Below, piece by piece: positions 34,148 through 42,801 of a DNA stretch of 42,851 bases. The position numbers were made by a program, and so were the translations under genes. The notes below the pieces were generated by a model. The model worked only from the letters and a program-made list of their open reading frames with translations. It was not told the DNA's origin and did not search any database. The first letter of the stretch is position 1, and the number at the start of each line of letters is the position of its first letter. Source of the DNA: Planctomycetota bacterium (lineage in GTDB: Bacteria; Planctomycetota; Phycisphaerae; WQYP01). The DNA lies in contig JAJYDU010000003.1 of the NCBI GenBank assembly GCA_021790475.1, positions 1 to 42,851 of the forward strand. The letters run 5' to 3'.

Positions 34148-35389
34148 TTATCGGCAAGAACCCATCCGCCCGGCCCGCGCCTGTACAAGAAGCCAATCCG
34201 CTACCTGGGCGGCGGCGCCGGGTTTTCCCATGGATCTGGCCGCCCGAGCCATCGCTCGCCGCCGGGATTCATCTCCCAGCAGATTCAAAATCATATTCTT
34301 CAGTTCGTATGCGTTGCGTTTCGGATCCACCTGGTCTCTTGCCAGCACGGCTGCGCCGCCGGAGCACAATTGCCGGGCATTGGCCCGCTGATGATTGTCT
34401 TTATGGAAGGGATAAGGCAGCAGCACCGCCGGTACGCCGCAGGCGGTTAATTCGGCACAAGTTCCCGCGCCCGCCCGGGCCAGAGCCAGATCGGCAGCCG
34501 CCCACACCGCCCCCATGTCATCGCAATAATCGAGGACAAGCCAGGAAATTGTTTTCAGCTGGTCCGCGGCGGCGCGCATATCCCGGGCCTGTTCCGAACC
34601 CGCCAGGTGAAGAACCTGCCAGCCCGTGGAATCGGCCTGGCGGCCGGCCAGAGCACCGAGGAATTGTTCATCCCGCATCAGCACTTTCATCGCTTCATTG
34701 ATCGTTCGCGCTCCAAGAGAGGCGCCCGTGATCACCAGCGTACGGCGCTTGGGGTCCAGGCCCAGGCGGTCGATGGCTTGCATTCGCGGTACACCGATTA
34801 AGTCCGCGCGAATGGGGCAACCCACAACCGATTCTTTTTCCGATGGTCTTACGGAAAAACCGATGCGCCCGGGCAAAGGCCATTGTGTGAACACACGGCC
34901 GGCGCCGCGCATCAGAAAACGATTGGCCAGGCCGGGACGCGCATCGGGATTTAACAGACCCACGGGAATACTCATCTGTGCCGCGACCCATGCCGCCGGT
35001 CCGGCGGCATAACCACCCAGCGCCAGCACCGCGTGGACGCTATGCGATTGACAGTAACCGCGCCAGAAGGCGCAGGAACGCCGCCAGGCACCGTAGAAAG
35101 CGGGCCAGCGCCAGGGATCACGGTTCAGCGGCAGTACCGGCTGCTCAATATAGTCGGGGCCAAAACCGGAAAGCAGCCGTCGATCTATCGTCCGCCCCGT
35201 AGCCGCCCAGACCAGTTGGAGATTATCTCCAAGCTGCTGGCGAAGTTGCGCCGCAACCGCCAGGCCGGGGTACAAATGGCCTCCCGTACCTCCACCAGCC
35301 ATAATAATCCGGATTGGCGCGTCTGTGCTCATGGCGATCCGTATCCCGGAAAAATTTTTGGGAATCGTTATGCCGCCGGCGGCGCTCAT
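34148..35389 (-). CDS. murG: UDP-GlcNAc:lipid I N-acetylglucosaminyltransferase MurG
   Basis: Makes lipid II on the inner face of the membrane. GGGTGGHLYPGLAVA is at 32-46; later come ALGGYAAGPAAW, LLNPDARPGLANR, VITGASLGARTINEAM and the UDP-GlcNAc site RAGAGTCAEL with PYPFHKDNHQRANA. Two starts are possible. At 35389 the ATG overlaps the ftsW stop as ATGA with GAGGA 8 bases upstream, giving 413 residues. At 35332 (MSTDAPIRII) the protein begins exactly where other MurGs do, giving 394 residues. I give the first because of coupling and its ribosome site. The region around residues 215-250 is slightly longer than usual. Confidence 0.93.
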   Translation of the reverse strand: MSAAGGITIPKNFSGIRIAMSTDAPIRIIMAGGGTGGHLYPGLAVAAQLRQQLGDNLQLVWAATGRTIDRRLLSGFGPDYIEQPVLPLNRDPWRWPAFYGAWRRSCAFWRGYCQSHSVHAVLALGGYAAGPAAWVAAQMSIPVGLLNPDARPGLANRFLMRGAGRVFTQWPLPGRIGFSVRPSEKESVVGCPIRADLIGVPRMQAIDRLGLDPKRRTLVITGASLGARTINEAMKVLMRDEQFLGALAGRQADSTGWQVLHLAGSEQARDMRAAADQLKTISWLVLDYCDDMGAVWAAADLALARAGAGTCAELTACGVPAVLLPYPFHKDNHQRANARQLCSGGAAVLARDQVDPKRNAYELKNMILNLLGDESRRRAMARAARSMGKPGAAAQVADWLLVQARAGRMGSCR

Positions 35390-36735
35390 GCCACGGTCCT
35401 CATCTCCGAATCGTTCACTGCGGCGGCCGGTAACTTTAACAGCCGATCCGCCTGGCCGGAGGCCGCGGGCAGCCGGTGGGTCATCTCCATTCGGGTCGTT
35501 CGTTCGATGCTCATCAGCAGGCCAATCGCCGCCGCCGTGAGAATCCAACTGGTGCCACCCGACGAAATCAGCGGCAGTGCAATGCCTTTGGTGGGCACGC
35601 TGACTGTGGCTACGGCGATGTTCATCGCCGCCTGGAGACTGATCATGGCGGTGCACCCGAAGCCGGCCATTTTTCCAAACAGGTCACGTGTCCGGCAGAC
35701 AACGCGCCAGCCGCAGATGGTCAGTATCAGGTAGAGGCTCACAACCACCATGCATCCAAAGAAGCCGAGCTCCTCGGCAATCAGGCTGAAGATAAAGTCG
35801 GTATTGGCTTCGGGCAGATAACCCAACTTCTGGATGCCATTGCCCAGCCCCCGCCCCCAGAAACCGCCGCTGGAGAAGGAAAGCAGCGACTGGATGGGGT
35901 TATAACCGGCGCCGCGCGGATCCAGGTGTGGATGTAAAAAGATTAACAGCCGCTCGCGGCGGTAGGGGATGTGCCAGACGGCGAAATAACCGAGAACCAG
36001 GACGCCCGGTACGAGGATCGCCAGATGCCACCACCGGCAACCGGCCATCAGCATGAGAATAGCACTGACGCCGGCGATCAGGGCGGCGGTCCCGAAATCC
36101 TCCTTAAGAATCAGGACGCAGGTAATGCCGATGATTGCTGTCAGCGGCAGAAATCCCCGCAGAAAATCGCGAATTTTGTCTTCCCGGTGCATGGCATAGG
36201 CACTGATGAAAAGAACCAACGACCATTTGGCCAGTTCCGATGGTTCAAAGCTGATCGCGTGTGATCCTGTTCGCAGCAGCAGCCAGCGTCTGGCTCCGTT
36301 GATGCTTGTTCCCAGGTGCGTCAGCACCAGCGCCAACAGCAGCAGGGCGGCGATCAACAGAAAGGTGACGGCCGAAAGCGGCAAAGAGCGGCCAATCAGG
36401 CGGCGATAGTCAAACCGCCATACCAGGCACATGGCCAGGACCGCCAGAAGCATGTGGAGCGCTGCACTGCTGATAAAAAAATGGATGAACCAGTGTCGGG
36501 AAAAATCGGAGATGCGCGCATTGGCGCTGTGCACCATGACCAGGCCGATTCCCAACAGGCTCAGACAGACCAGGCCAAGGATCTGGTCGAGCGTCAACGT
36601 CACGGGACGCAATGCAACGGAAAATCCCCCCGGACCGGGACCACACCGTGGTGAAGAAGGAGCCGCGTTCGACCGCGCCGTCAGGGGCCAGTTGATACGA
36701 TTCGGCCAGTGTATATGGTACGTGTTACGAGGCAT
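35386..36735 (-). CDS. ftsW: SEDS-family peptidoglycan polymerase FtsW
   Basis: A 449-residue membrane protein with about ten helices after a 40-residue cytoplasmic N-terminus; the first helix follows LTLDQ. SEDS hallmarks are GARRWLLL near helix 4, FEPSELAKWSLVLFIS, LLILKEDFGTA-like VLILKEDFGTAALI, GLGNGIQKLGYLPEANTDFIFSLIAEELGFFG (given in pieces of the same segment), and the C-terminal LPLISSGGTS. FtsW polymerises lipid II at the septum with FtsI. The start MPRNTYHIHW at 36735 gives normal length; the frame is open to 37011 but that part is unlike FtsW. Position in the dcw cluster favours FtsW over RodA. No ftsI, mraY, murE or murF is in the window. Confidence 0.9.
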   Translation of the reverse strand: MPRNTYHIHWPNRINWPLTARSNAAPSSPRCGPGPGGFSVALRPVTLTLDQILGLVCLSLLGIGLVMVHSANARISDFSRHWFIHFFISSAALHMLLAVLAMCLVWRFDYRRLIGRSLPLSAVTFLLIAALLLLALVLTHLGTSINGARRWLLLRTGSHAISFEPSELAKWSLVLFISAYAMHREDKIRDFLRGFLPLTAIIGITCVLILKEDFGTAALIAGVSAILMLMAGCRWWHLAILVPGVLVLGYFAVWHIPYRRERLLIFLHPHLDPRGAGYNPIQSLLSFSSGGFWGRGLGNGIQKLGYLPEANTDFIFSLIAEELGFFGCMVVVSLYLILTICGWRVVCRTRDLFGKMAGFGCTAMISLQAAMNIAVATVSVPTKGIALPLISSGGTSWILTAAAIGLLMSIERTTRMEMTHRLPAASGQADRLLKLPAAAVNDSEMRTVA

Positions 36736-37380
36736 CCGGCACCTGTCGGCAGACTTGGCCATATTTTGCGGCAAGGTTATGCCATGAGTTCGGCAAGCCG
36801 GGTCGTGGTGATGGCGAGCATACCTCTCGGACGATGGCGCTGTGCGTTCCATCGGTCGGGATTGGTTCCGGCTGTTCCATGCCTTTAATTTGATGCACTC
36901 CTTGCACCTATCCCTACGTATGCTCTCGGCTTGCCCTCCCGGAACGATCTGGCTGGTAGGCAAGCAAGACCGATAAACCCAATATAATATATTTTCGTTC
37001 CGCAACTCCAATTACAATCACTTTTTTTAGCATAAATGCCAACTTTTTTGGGATATACTCCGTACCGCCCTCTTTGCCGCATTCCCGGGAACCAACCGCG
37101 TCGCTCCGGGATTTCCGGCCGGCCGGTGGTATCGAACGTAATTGTACGTGGCCGGGCCGCTAAAGGCCAAACGGATATGTTTCCATGACCACGGCGTCTT
37201 CTTTCTTCTTCCAGGGCTGAATTTGGCGCTTGCATTTGAGCTTTGTATGGCATAGATATACAGGATGATAAGGGATTGAGACTTACACGGCCGATATAAT
37301 CATAGGTCGCGTCTTGGTTTTGACGCTTCTTCGACGCTTCCCATGGTGTCGGACATAATTGAATTGCAAGCTGGACCGCT
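36736..37380. other. 645-base divergent intergenic region
   Basis: Separates ftsW (minus) from the kinase (plus) and must hold both promoters. A TATACT at about 37053-37058 has no good -35 partner. A 189-codon open frame on the minus strand here overlaps the kinase start and has no protein-like composition, so I do not annotate it. A CCGGCCGGCCGG-type palindrome lies near 37113-37124. Confidence 0.45.
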
Positions 37381-38664
37381 ATGTTAAAAGTTTCCGCTAA
37401 AAGTACCGGAGAAACTCTTCTCGGACGTTTGCTTGTCGAGCAGGGGCTGTGCACATCCGATGAGCTTGCCGAATGCCTGGTTGTTCAGTCACAACAGGAC
37501 AAAGAAAGCAATCAGCGCAGTTTGGCCGACATCATGGTCGCCAACGGCTTCATCACGCCGACTCAATTGAATCGGGTCCGCGCTGCGGTGGAAGAACAAA
37601 AGAGCATTCAGCAGATTCCGGGATATCAAATTCTCTCCAAACTGGGATTCGGCGCCATGGCCGTGGTCTTCAAAGCGCGGCAGCTTTCGCTGGATCGCAT
37701 GGTGGCCATCAAGGTGCTACCCAAAAAACTCAGCGAAAACAAGGAATTCGTCGATCGTTTTTACATGGAGGGCAAGGCGGCGGCGAAACTGAATCATCCC
37801 AACATCGTCGCGGCTTACGACGTCGGCGAAGCCAGTGGGTATCACTACTTTGTCATGGAGTATGTGGAAGGTAAAACCGTTTACGATCACCTGGTCGACA
37901 GCGGCAAGCCGTATCCGGAAAATGAGGCGTTGGGCATTATCATCCAGATCTGCCGGGCGCTGGTGCACGCGCACCAGCACGGCTTGATTCACCGCGACGT
38001 TAAGCCCAAGAATATTATGATCACCCCAACTGGAGTAGCCAAACTGGCGGACATGGGGCTGGCGCGCCAGGTGGGCGACCAGGCCGCCGCACTGGCGGAG
38101 GCCGGCAAGGCTTACGGAACGCCCTATTACATCTCGCCGGAGCAGATTCGGGGCGAGATGCACGTCGATTTCCGCGCCGACATCTACTCGCTGGGCGCCA
38201 CTTTCTACCACATGGTAACCGGTCGCGTGCCATTTGAAGCGCCGTCGCCGGCGGCGGTGATGCACAAGCATCTCAAGGAGCCCCTGATTCCACCGGATCA
38301 TATTGTCACCTCGCTTAGCGCCGGAGTGGCCGAGATCATTGAGGTGGCGATGGCCAAGGATCCGGGAAAACGCTACGTCTCCACTCAAGACATGCTCACG
38401 GATCTGGAGGCGGTGGCGCGCGGCGAACCGCCCTTGCTGGCGCGCCGGTCTTACGATTTAACTTCGCTGGCGAATATGGAGTCAACGGCCGGCGCCGCCG
38501 ACTCGCTCGTCTCCGGAGGCGGGGCGGACGTGCATAGCCAGGCGACGATTGACTTCAGCGCGCGGACCTTCGTTCAGAAATTTACCGATCCCCTGGTGCT
38601 CTTTCTGGCCGGCACCCTGTTGCTGGCCGTTATTTTCATCATCGCGCTGCTCCTGTCGCGATAA
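37381..38664 (+). CDS. Membrane-anchored Ser/Thr protein kinase with N-terminal helical repeats
   Basis: A 427-residue Hanks-type kinase. Residues 10-75 hold two copies of a small helical motif (GRLLVEQGLCTSDELAECL and ADIMVANGFITPTQLNRV) like the N-terminal region of GspE/PilB ATPases, a pairing common in planctomycetes. The kinase domain spans about 82-345: glycine loop LGFGAMAVVF, Lys111 in VAIKVL, HRDVKPKN at 204-211, DMG at 224-226 in place of the usual DFG, and GTPYYISPEQ at 246-255. It ends with one membrane helix (404-426) and almost nothing outside, so it has no extracellular sensor and the catalytic part faces the cytoplasm. No ribosome site is visible before the ATG. Targets unknown. 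Confidence 0.9.
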   Translation: MLKVSAKSTGETLLGRLLVEQGLCTSDELAECLVVQSQQDKESNQRSLADIMVANGFITPTQLNRVRAAVEEQKSIQQIPGYQILSKLGFGAMAVVFKARQLSLDRMVAIKVLPKKLSENKEFVDRFYMEGKAAAKLNHPNIVAAYDVGEASGYHYFVMEYVEGKTVYDHLVDSGKPYPENEALGIIIQICRALVHAHQHGLIHRDVKPKNIMITPTGVAKLADMGLARQVGDQAAALAEAGKAYGTPYYISPEQIRGEMHVDFRADIYSLGATFYHMVTGRVPFEAPSPAAVMHKHLKEPLIPPDHIVTSLSAGVAEIIEVAMAKDPGKRYVSTQDMLTDLEAVARGEPPLLARRSYDLTSLANMESTAGAADSLVSGGGADVHSQATIDFSARTFVQKFTDPLVLFLAGTLLLAVIFIIALLLSR

Positions 38665-38668
38665 GGAA

Positions 38669-39685
38669 TCAATCCGCGTCGATGGCTTCCGGCGGCTCCG
38701 GTGGCGTGAATGTCGCGGCCTTGCCCGGCCGCACCGAGAGTTTCTGGGCGTGCTCCATGAGAAATTCCACACGCGGGTAATTTCCCGTTTTGGGTATCGC
38801 TTGCGCCAGCACCTTCGCCGCCCACCGCAGGTAAGTTCGGCGCGATACGTGTGTTATCAGAATCAATTCGTTACGCAGTTGCGGCAGAGCTTCGATCAGA
38901 TCGTCCAGGTGCAGGTGCCGGCCCGCTTCGGCGCGGCGACGGTGTCCGGGTTCAAAAAAAGTGCACTCCGTGATCAGCACCCGTGCCTCGCGCACGCCAT
39001 CCTGCGTGAGCGTTTGGGCCATGTTGGTGTCGCCGGTGTAAGCCGCCAGCGGTACATCCAGCGTGTAAGTGATCTTTTCGCCGCGCTGGCGCATGTCGCG
39101 CAGCACATGACCGGGTAAGTTCAGGGCGGACAGATCGGGTCGGAGTTTTTCCCGCCGGTCCAGGATCAGGTATCCCACCGATGGAACGCTGTGGCGGGTG
39201 GCGAAAGCGCGAACCACCAGCCCCTTGCGCATTTCAAATTCATCGCCGACGTTCAGTGGAATCAGCCGGTGCTCCGGAACTTTTCCCTCCAGCGCCGCCC
39301 AGGCGCGAAAGATGCCGGCCAACCCCTCGGCGATGCCGGCCGGGCACAGCACCGTACCGGGCGCCATGCCCTGAAAGAAACGCTGCGAAAGGTAGTAGAC
39401 AATTCCCGCGCTGTGATCGATGTGTCCGTGCGTGAGCAGGCAGAAGTCGCTGCTGAGAACCGGCCGCGGGCATTTGCCGATGTCAAATACCAGATTGAGC
39501 TCCGGAAGCTGTACCACGCTCTCCTCGCCGGCCACGCTGTAGCCAAGCACGTGAAAGTAAGGCGTTTTAACGATCGCCATGGCCGGTAGCAGCGGCATCT
39601 GACGGGTGGCGCCACCGCCGGTAAGATTGCGCGGCGCGGTCGGTGGAGGATTGAGCGATTCGGGTTTGGATTGAGAATCCGTCAT
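38669..39685 (-). CDS. Metallo-beta-lactamase-fold hydrolase (RNase Z-like)
   Basis: A 338-residue MBL-fold protein. Motif II is THGHIDHSAG with His86, His88, Asp90 and His91 binding two metals; later ligands are the His of ATRHSVPSVGYLI, the Asp of AAYTGDTN, and the His in ITHVSRRTY near the end, the RNase Z-like order. It could process RNA 3' ends or hydrolyse a small phosphodiester; a conventional tRNase Z exosite is not evident. The first 35 residues are Pro/Gly/Arg-rich and probably disordered, so a later start (MPLLPAMAIV or MAIVKTP) is possible. Its stop lies 4 bases from the kinase stop, convergent. Confidence 0.82.
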   Translation of the reverse strand: MTDSQSKPESLNPPPTAPRNLTGGGATRQMPLLPAMAIVKTPYFHVLGYSVAGEESVVQLPELNLVFDIGKCPRPVLSSDFCLLTHGHIDHSAGIVYYLSQRFFQGMAPGTVLCPAGIAEGLAGIFRAWAALEGKVPEHRLIPLNVGDEFEMRKGLVVRAFATRHSVPSVGYLILDRREKLRPDLSALNLPGHVLRDMRQRGEKITYTLDVPLAAYTGDTNMAQTLTQDGVREARVLITECTFFEPGHRRRAEAGRHLHLDDLIEALPQLRNELILITHVSRRTYLRWAAKVLAQAIPKTGNYPRVEFLMEHAQKLSVRPGKAATFTPPEPPEAIDAD

Positions 39686-39862
39686 TTCTGGAATGTATCA
39701 GAAAATCGCCGCCGACGCCTGTTATAGCTTCTGGGGGCATTTTTGCGGCGTGGCGCCCGGCTCTCCGTCTTGGCGGCAACATTTATGTTACCGTTTTCAC
39801 GCGGGCTGATCTGCCGTGCCGCGCACAGAACAGGCGGGCCGAAATAATTGCCGCTCCTGTGG

Positions 39863-40747
39863 TTAAGGCAGCGGTATCACGGGAAAATGAAATCGTATCT
39901 TGCGCTGGCGCTGGTGTATTCTCAGACGCAAAATCAGCGACATGCTCCGGTTCACCGCCGCAATTAACGGAACCAGAATTTTGTAGCGACCGGGGCGGGA
40001 TAGAACCGAGATATATCCGTGGTTAACCGCCCGCCCTTTGCGCAGAACGGCAAGCGAAACAAAACAACCGGCCGGCCCGCTCAAAACCACCGGTAGAAAA
40101 GGCCGGCGGGTGATGATTTTGGATGGGCCTATTCGTATTTTTACGCCCCATTTTTTAAGCTCTGGCGAGTGTGGGCTAATGCCAAACCTGGCCGAAAGAC
40201 CCTTTACCCGGAGCGTGCGTATTTTTCCTCCGTAAAGCACCACGAACGAACCGGAAAGACCGCGGATGGCTGTAGCCTTGGGCGGCGCCGGCGCAAAACG
40301 CAGTACCATGGGGAACCCCAGTTCACCAGCCTGTTTGAGGCTTGTCCGCAACGCCTCGTTCAAGGGCCGTGGCTGGAGGAAAGCATGGTGCAGCGCCCGC
40401 AGGGGCGCGCCGGTATTAAACCCGCCGGAAAAAATACGCAGATGTTGATAATCGCCGGGATGGATGATCCGTTTGTCGATTACCTGCAAAATCACCTGTA
40501 CGCCCACGTGTCGATCCAGCACGCGGGCATAAGGCAATTGATCCGTGGTCAGAACCGCAGCCCGTGCTTGCGCCACCGCCGCCAGTCGCACCACTACCGG
40601 CTCCTTGATTACGATTTTCTTGGCGGGTCCTGGAGCGGCATGGCTCGCCGACCGGTAAACAAGGGCCGCTTGGGACGCCAACAGAATAACCGGCGGAATC
40701 AACCATCCAATGGCCGGGATCGGGAAATGACGCTGCTGTGTCATCAT
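39863..40747 (-). CDS. Membrane-anchored hypothetical protein
   Basis: A 294-residue protein with a short N-terminus and one hydrophobic segment at about 11-31 (AIGWLIPPVILLASQAALVY), then an Arg/Lys-rich extracytoplasmic region with many beta-strand-like stretches (GGKIRTLRVKGLSARFGIS, VVLSGPAGCFVSLAVLRKG). No known domain was recognised. The pair of ATGs at 40747/40744 is preceded by AAAGGGG 4-7 bases away, a good ribosome site, and codon use is like the neighbours, so the gene is probably real. It stands alone between the MBL gene and a transposase remnant. Confidence 0.6.
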   Translation of the reverse strand: MMTQQRHFPIPAIGWLIPPVILLASQAALVYRSASHAAPGPAKKIVIKEPVVVRLAAVAQARAAVLTTDQLPYARVLDRHVGVQVILQVIDKRIIHPGDYQHLRIFSGGFNTGAPLRALHHAFLQPRPLNEALRTSLKQAGELGFPMVLRFAPAPPKATAIRGLSGSFVVLYGGKIRTLRVKGLSARFGISPHSPELKKWGVKIRIGPSKIITRRPFLPVVLSGPAGCFVSLAVLRKGRAVNHGYISVLSRPGRYKILVPLIAAVNRSMSLILRLRIHQRQRKIRFHFPVIPLP

Positions 40748-40822
40748 GATACCCCTTTGTTGGTTAATCTCTGCCGCTCACTTTCTGGAGATGAAAATAA
40801 CGGATTTTACAGGTGATTACCA

Positions 40823-41086
40823 TCAATAAGCTTGTGGCCGCCCTGGAAAAGGTGGAGCGGGTGGCGAGGGTATAGGCTGATACCGTAATGCGAGATTGGC
40901 CTCCGCTCCCGGAAGCTGCCGGCATGGCGCCGTGCCCTTGACGCGTTTATTGAATGTTTTCACACCCGCCTCCGTATTACCTGAACCAATCGGCCAGCCA
41001 TTATGAGGATAGATGTCATGGTATTTCCGTGGAGCCTGCTGGAGCGATGACTGCGGGAAGCCAAAGTGAAAAAACCCGATAGACAT
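40823..41086 (-). pseudogene. Transposase C-terminal remnant
   Basis: An 87-codon frame whose centre, NGWPIGSGNTEAGVKTFNKR, then VKGTAPCRQLPGAEANLALRY, matches the conserved C-terminal end of ISKra4-type transposases (…PIGSG.(V/T)EA..K…K…G……GAEA.L.LR). The first 30 codons and the last 15 do not continue the transposase, and no N-terminal part, inverted repeats or target duplication is visible. This is a decayed insertion-sequence fragment beside a tRNA gene. Confidence 0.6.
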
Positions 41087-41132
41087 GAGGAAAAACTGCG
41101 GTTTACTGAAATCTACAATGGTATTTATCTAA

Positions 41133-41205
41133 AGCCGCCGAGGGGACTCGAACCCTTGACCTACGCTTTACGAAAGCGTCGCTCTACCGACTGAGCTACG
41201 GCGGC
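41133..41205 (-). tRNA. tRNA-Thr, anticodon CGT
   Basis: A 73-base cloverleaf on the minus strand. Acceptor stem GCCGCCG pairs with CGGCGGC; the D arm is GCTC/GAGC, the anticodon stem ACGCT/AGCGT encloses TTCGTAA (anticodon CGT, codon ACG), and the T loop is TTCGAGT. No CCA is encoded; discriminator base T. The T stem (AAGGG with CCCCT) has one A-C mismatch at positions 50-64. Upstream lies a hairpin-forming sequence. Confidence 0.93.
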
Positions 41206-41221
41206 AACCGCAGCGGATTTA

Positions 41222-41256
41222 CCAATAAAATCAGTTTTTCCCGTTGCTTTTATTGG
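41222..41256. repeat. Inverted repeat upstream of tRNA-Thr
   Basis: CCAATAAAA (41222-41230) and TTTTATTGG (41248-41256) form a perfect 9-base stem around 17 bases. Just beyond is a palindrome TATTGT-A-ACAATA at 41269-41281. Either could bind a regulator or mark the end of an old insertion; TTATTGG also occurs in the inverted repeat at 22851-23000. Confidence 0.45.
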
Positions 41257-41308
41257 CGATCGTGGATATATTGTAACAATACCCTGCTGGTTATCCACCC
41301 CCGCGTGT

Positions 41309-41337
41309 TTGACTTTGGACATGCTTGCGGTCATATT
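41309..41337 (+). promoter_or_regulatory. Sigma-70-type promoter upstream of DAHP synthase
   Basis: TTGACT (41309-41314), 17 bases, CATATT (41332-41337). Transcription from about 41344 would give a leader of about 190 bases before the small frame at 41535 and about 435 before the DAHP synthase ATG. Confidence 0.45.
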
Positions 41338-41534
41338 TGGGATATGAACCATACGTTTCCGGCAATTCGACCCTGGCCCGCCGGCGAGCATGACCGGTTC
41401 TGGTTCTTTCATTTTACCGGATCAGGTCCGCGGGCTTGAAAGTTTCCAGTTTTATCTTGAGGAATTCAATGGAAGTCCGCCGAATTACGGGCTTAAGTCT
41501 TTATGGTATCGTCCGCTTTTGAGGAGTTCGGATC

Positions 41535-41663
41535 ATGAAAACTTTTCTGCAGGAAAATCTCGATGCGGGCTTGAACCTGGCCGGGAAGGCCCTGCGGCTG
41601 GCCCACGGAATCGAACGCGAGTTGGTCCGCGGTACTAGCGCGGAGCAACGTTGGCGTGACTGA
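41535..41663 (+). CDS. Possible 42-residue small protein upstream of DAHP synthase
   Basis: ATG at 41535 is preceded by GAGGAG with 8 bases spacing, a better site than many longer genes here have. The peptide starts [20 protein letters not shown] and ends AEQRWRD, an amphipathic helix with a charged end. It lacks a run of Phe, Tyr or Trp codons, so it is not a typical aromatic attenuator leader. It lies 115 bases before the DAHP synthase gene and is probably on its transcript. Function unknown. Confidence 0.4.
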   Translation: MKTFLQENLDAGLNLAGKALRLAHGIERELVRGTSAEQRWRD

Positions 41664-41778
41664 TAGAAAAGCTCCGGACGTTTTCCCCTTCGCGGGCGAT
41701 TTCCGCGCGGGTTTGGGGCGGGGGGGGACGACCGCGCGTGATGCGGCAAAACTTCCGATTCTTTTGGAGGAACGGCTT

Positions 41779-42801
41779 ATGATTATCGTGATGGAACAGG
41801 GTGCGACCCGGTCCCAGGTGGATTATGTGGTCAATCTCATTCGAGAAATGGGTTTGCGCGAGCATATTATCGTCGGCGCCGAGCGCACGGTGGTGGGCGT
41901 GATCGGCGACGATCGCCAGAAAGACAAGGACAAACTGGAAAATGTTCCCGGCGTGGAAAAGGTCATACCGGTGCTGGCGCCATACAAAATGGCCTCCCGC
42001 GAAGTGAAAAAAGAGCGGACCATCGTACCGCTGGGCGGACGTCTGGGCGGTTCGGCCGGCGGAAAAAAACTGGCTCTGATCGCCGGGCCGTGCTCGGTGG
42101 AAGATCGTTCCAAGTTGCTGGAAATTGCCCACGCGGTCAAGGAGTCCGGCGCAACGGGTCTGCGGGGCGGCGCATTCAAGCCGCGGACCAGTCCTTATGC
42201 GTTTCAGGGGCTGGGCGAAAAAGGCCTGGAAATTCTCGCTGAGGCGCGGGAGCAAACCGGCTTGGCGGTGGTGACGGAGGTGATGTCGATTGATCAGGTT
42301 CAACTGGTCGCCCGCTACGCCGATGTGCTCCAGGTGGGCGCCCGCAACATGCAGAATTACAACCTGCTCTTGGCGGTGGGGGAGCAATCCAAGCCGGTGC
42401 TGTTGAAGCGCGGCCTCTCGGCCACACTGGAAGAGTTTCTGCTGGCGGCGGAATACGTCATTTCCCGCGGCAACGGCCATGTAATTCTCTGCGAGCGCGG
42501 CATCCGCACATTTGAAACCTACTGCCGCAACACGCTGCCGCTGGCGGTCGTGCCGGAGGCGCATCGGATCAGCCATTTACCGATCATTGTAGACCCCTCC
42601 CAGGGAACGGGCCATGCGCATCTGGTTCCGGACATGTGCCGGGCGGCGGTGGCCTGCGGGGCCGATGGCCTGCTCATCGAATGCCATGCGGATCCCGCGC
42701 ATGCGCTGACCGATGGCGCCCAGTCGATCACGCCGGGGGTTCTCCAATCCCTGACGGGCTCGCTGCGCAGAATCGCCGCAGCCGTGGACCGGGTCATCTA
42801 A
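41779..42801 (+). CDS. aroF: 3-deoxy-7-phosphoheptulonate (DAHP) synthase, type I-beta
   Basis: First step of the shikimate pathway: condenses phosphoenolpyruvate and erythrose 4-phosphate. The 340-residue protein has an N-terminal ferredoxin-like regulatory domain (1-70, [18 protein letters not shown]) fused to the barrel, as in Thermotoga-type enzymes. Catalytic motifs are IAGPCSVED (101-109), [44 protein letters not shown] and [16 protein letters not shown], covering the PEP and metal sites. The regulatory domain usually confers feedback inhibition by an aromatic amino acid. The ATG at 41779 has GGAGGA 7-9 bases upstream; the frame is open to 41656 but that part is unrelated. Confidence 0.95.
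   Translation: MIIVMEQGATRSQVDYVVNLIREMGLREHIIVGAERTVVGVIGDDRQKDKDKLENVPGVEKVIPVLAPYKMASREVKKERTIVPLGGRLGGSAGGKKLALIAGPCSVEDRSKLLEIAHAVKESGATGLRGGAFKPRTSPYAFQGLGEKGLEILAEAREQTGLAVVTEVMSIDQVQLVARYADVLQVGARNMQNYNLLLAVGEQSKPVLLKRGLSATLEEFLLAAEYVISRGNGHVILCERGIRTFETYCRNTLPLAVVPEAHRISHLPIIVDPSQGTGHAHLVPDMCRAAVACGADGLLIECHADPAHALTDGAQSITPGVLQSLTGSLRRIAAAVDRVI

Noticed and set aside
36885-37454. 189-codon minus-strand frame between ftsW and the kinase
   Set aside because: It overlaps the true kinase start antisense, has no ribosome site and has a scattered Arg/Pro-rich composition.
41291-41299. TTATCCACC near the DAHP synthase promoter as a DnaA box
   Set aside because: One mismatch from consensus and isolated; expected by chance in a window of this size.
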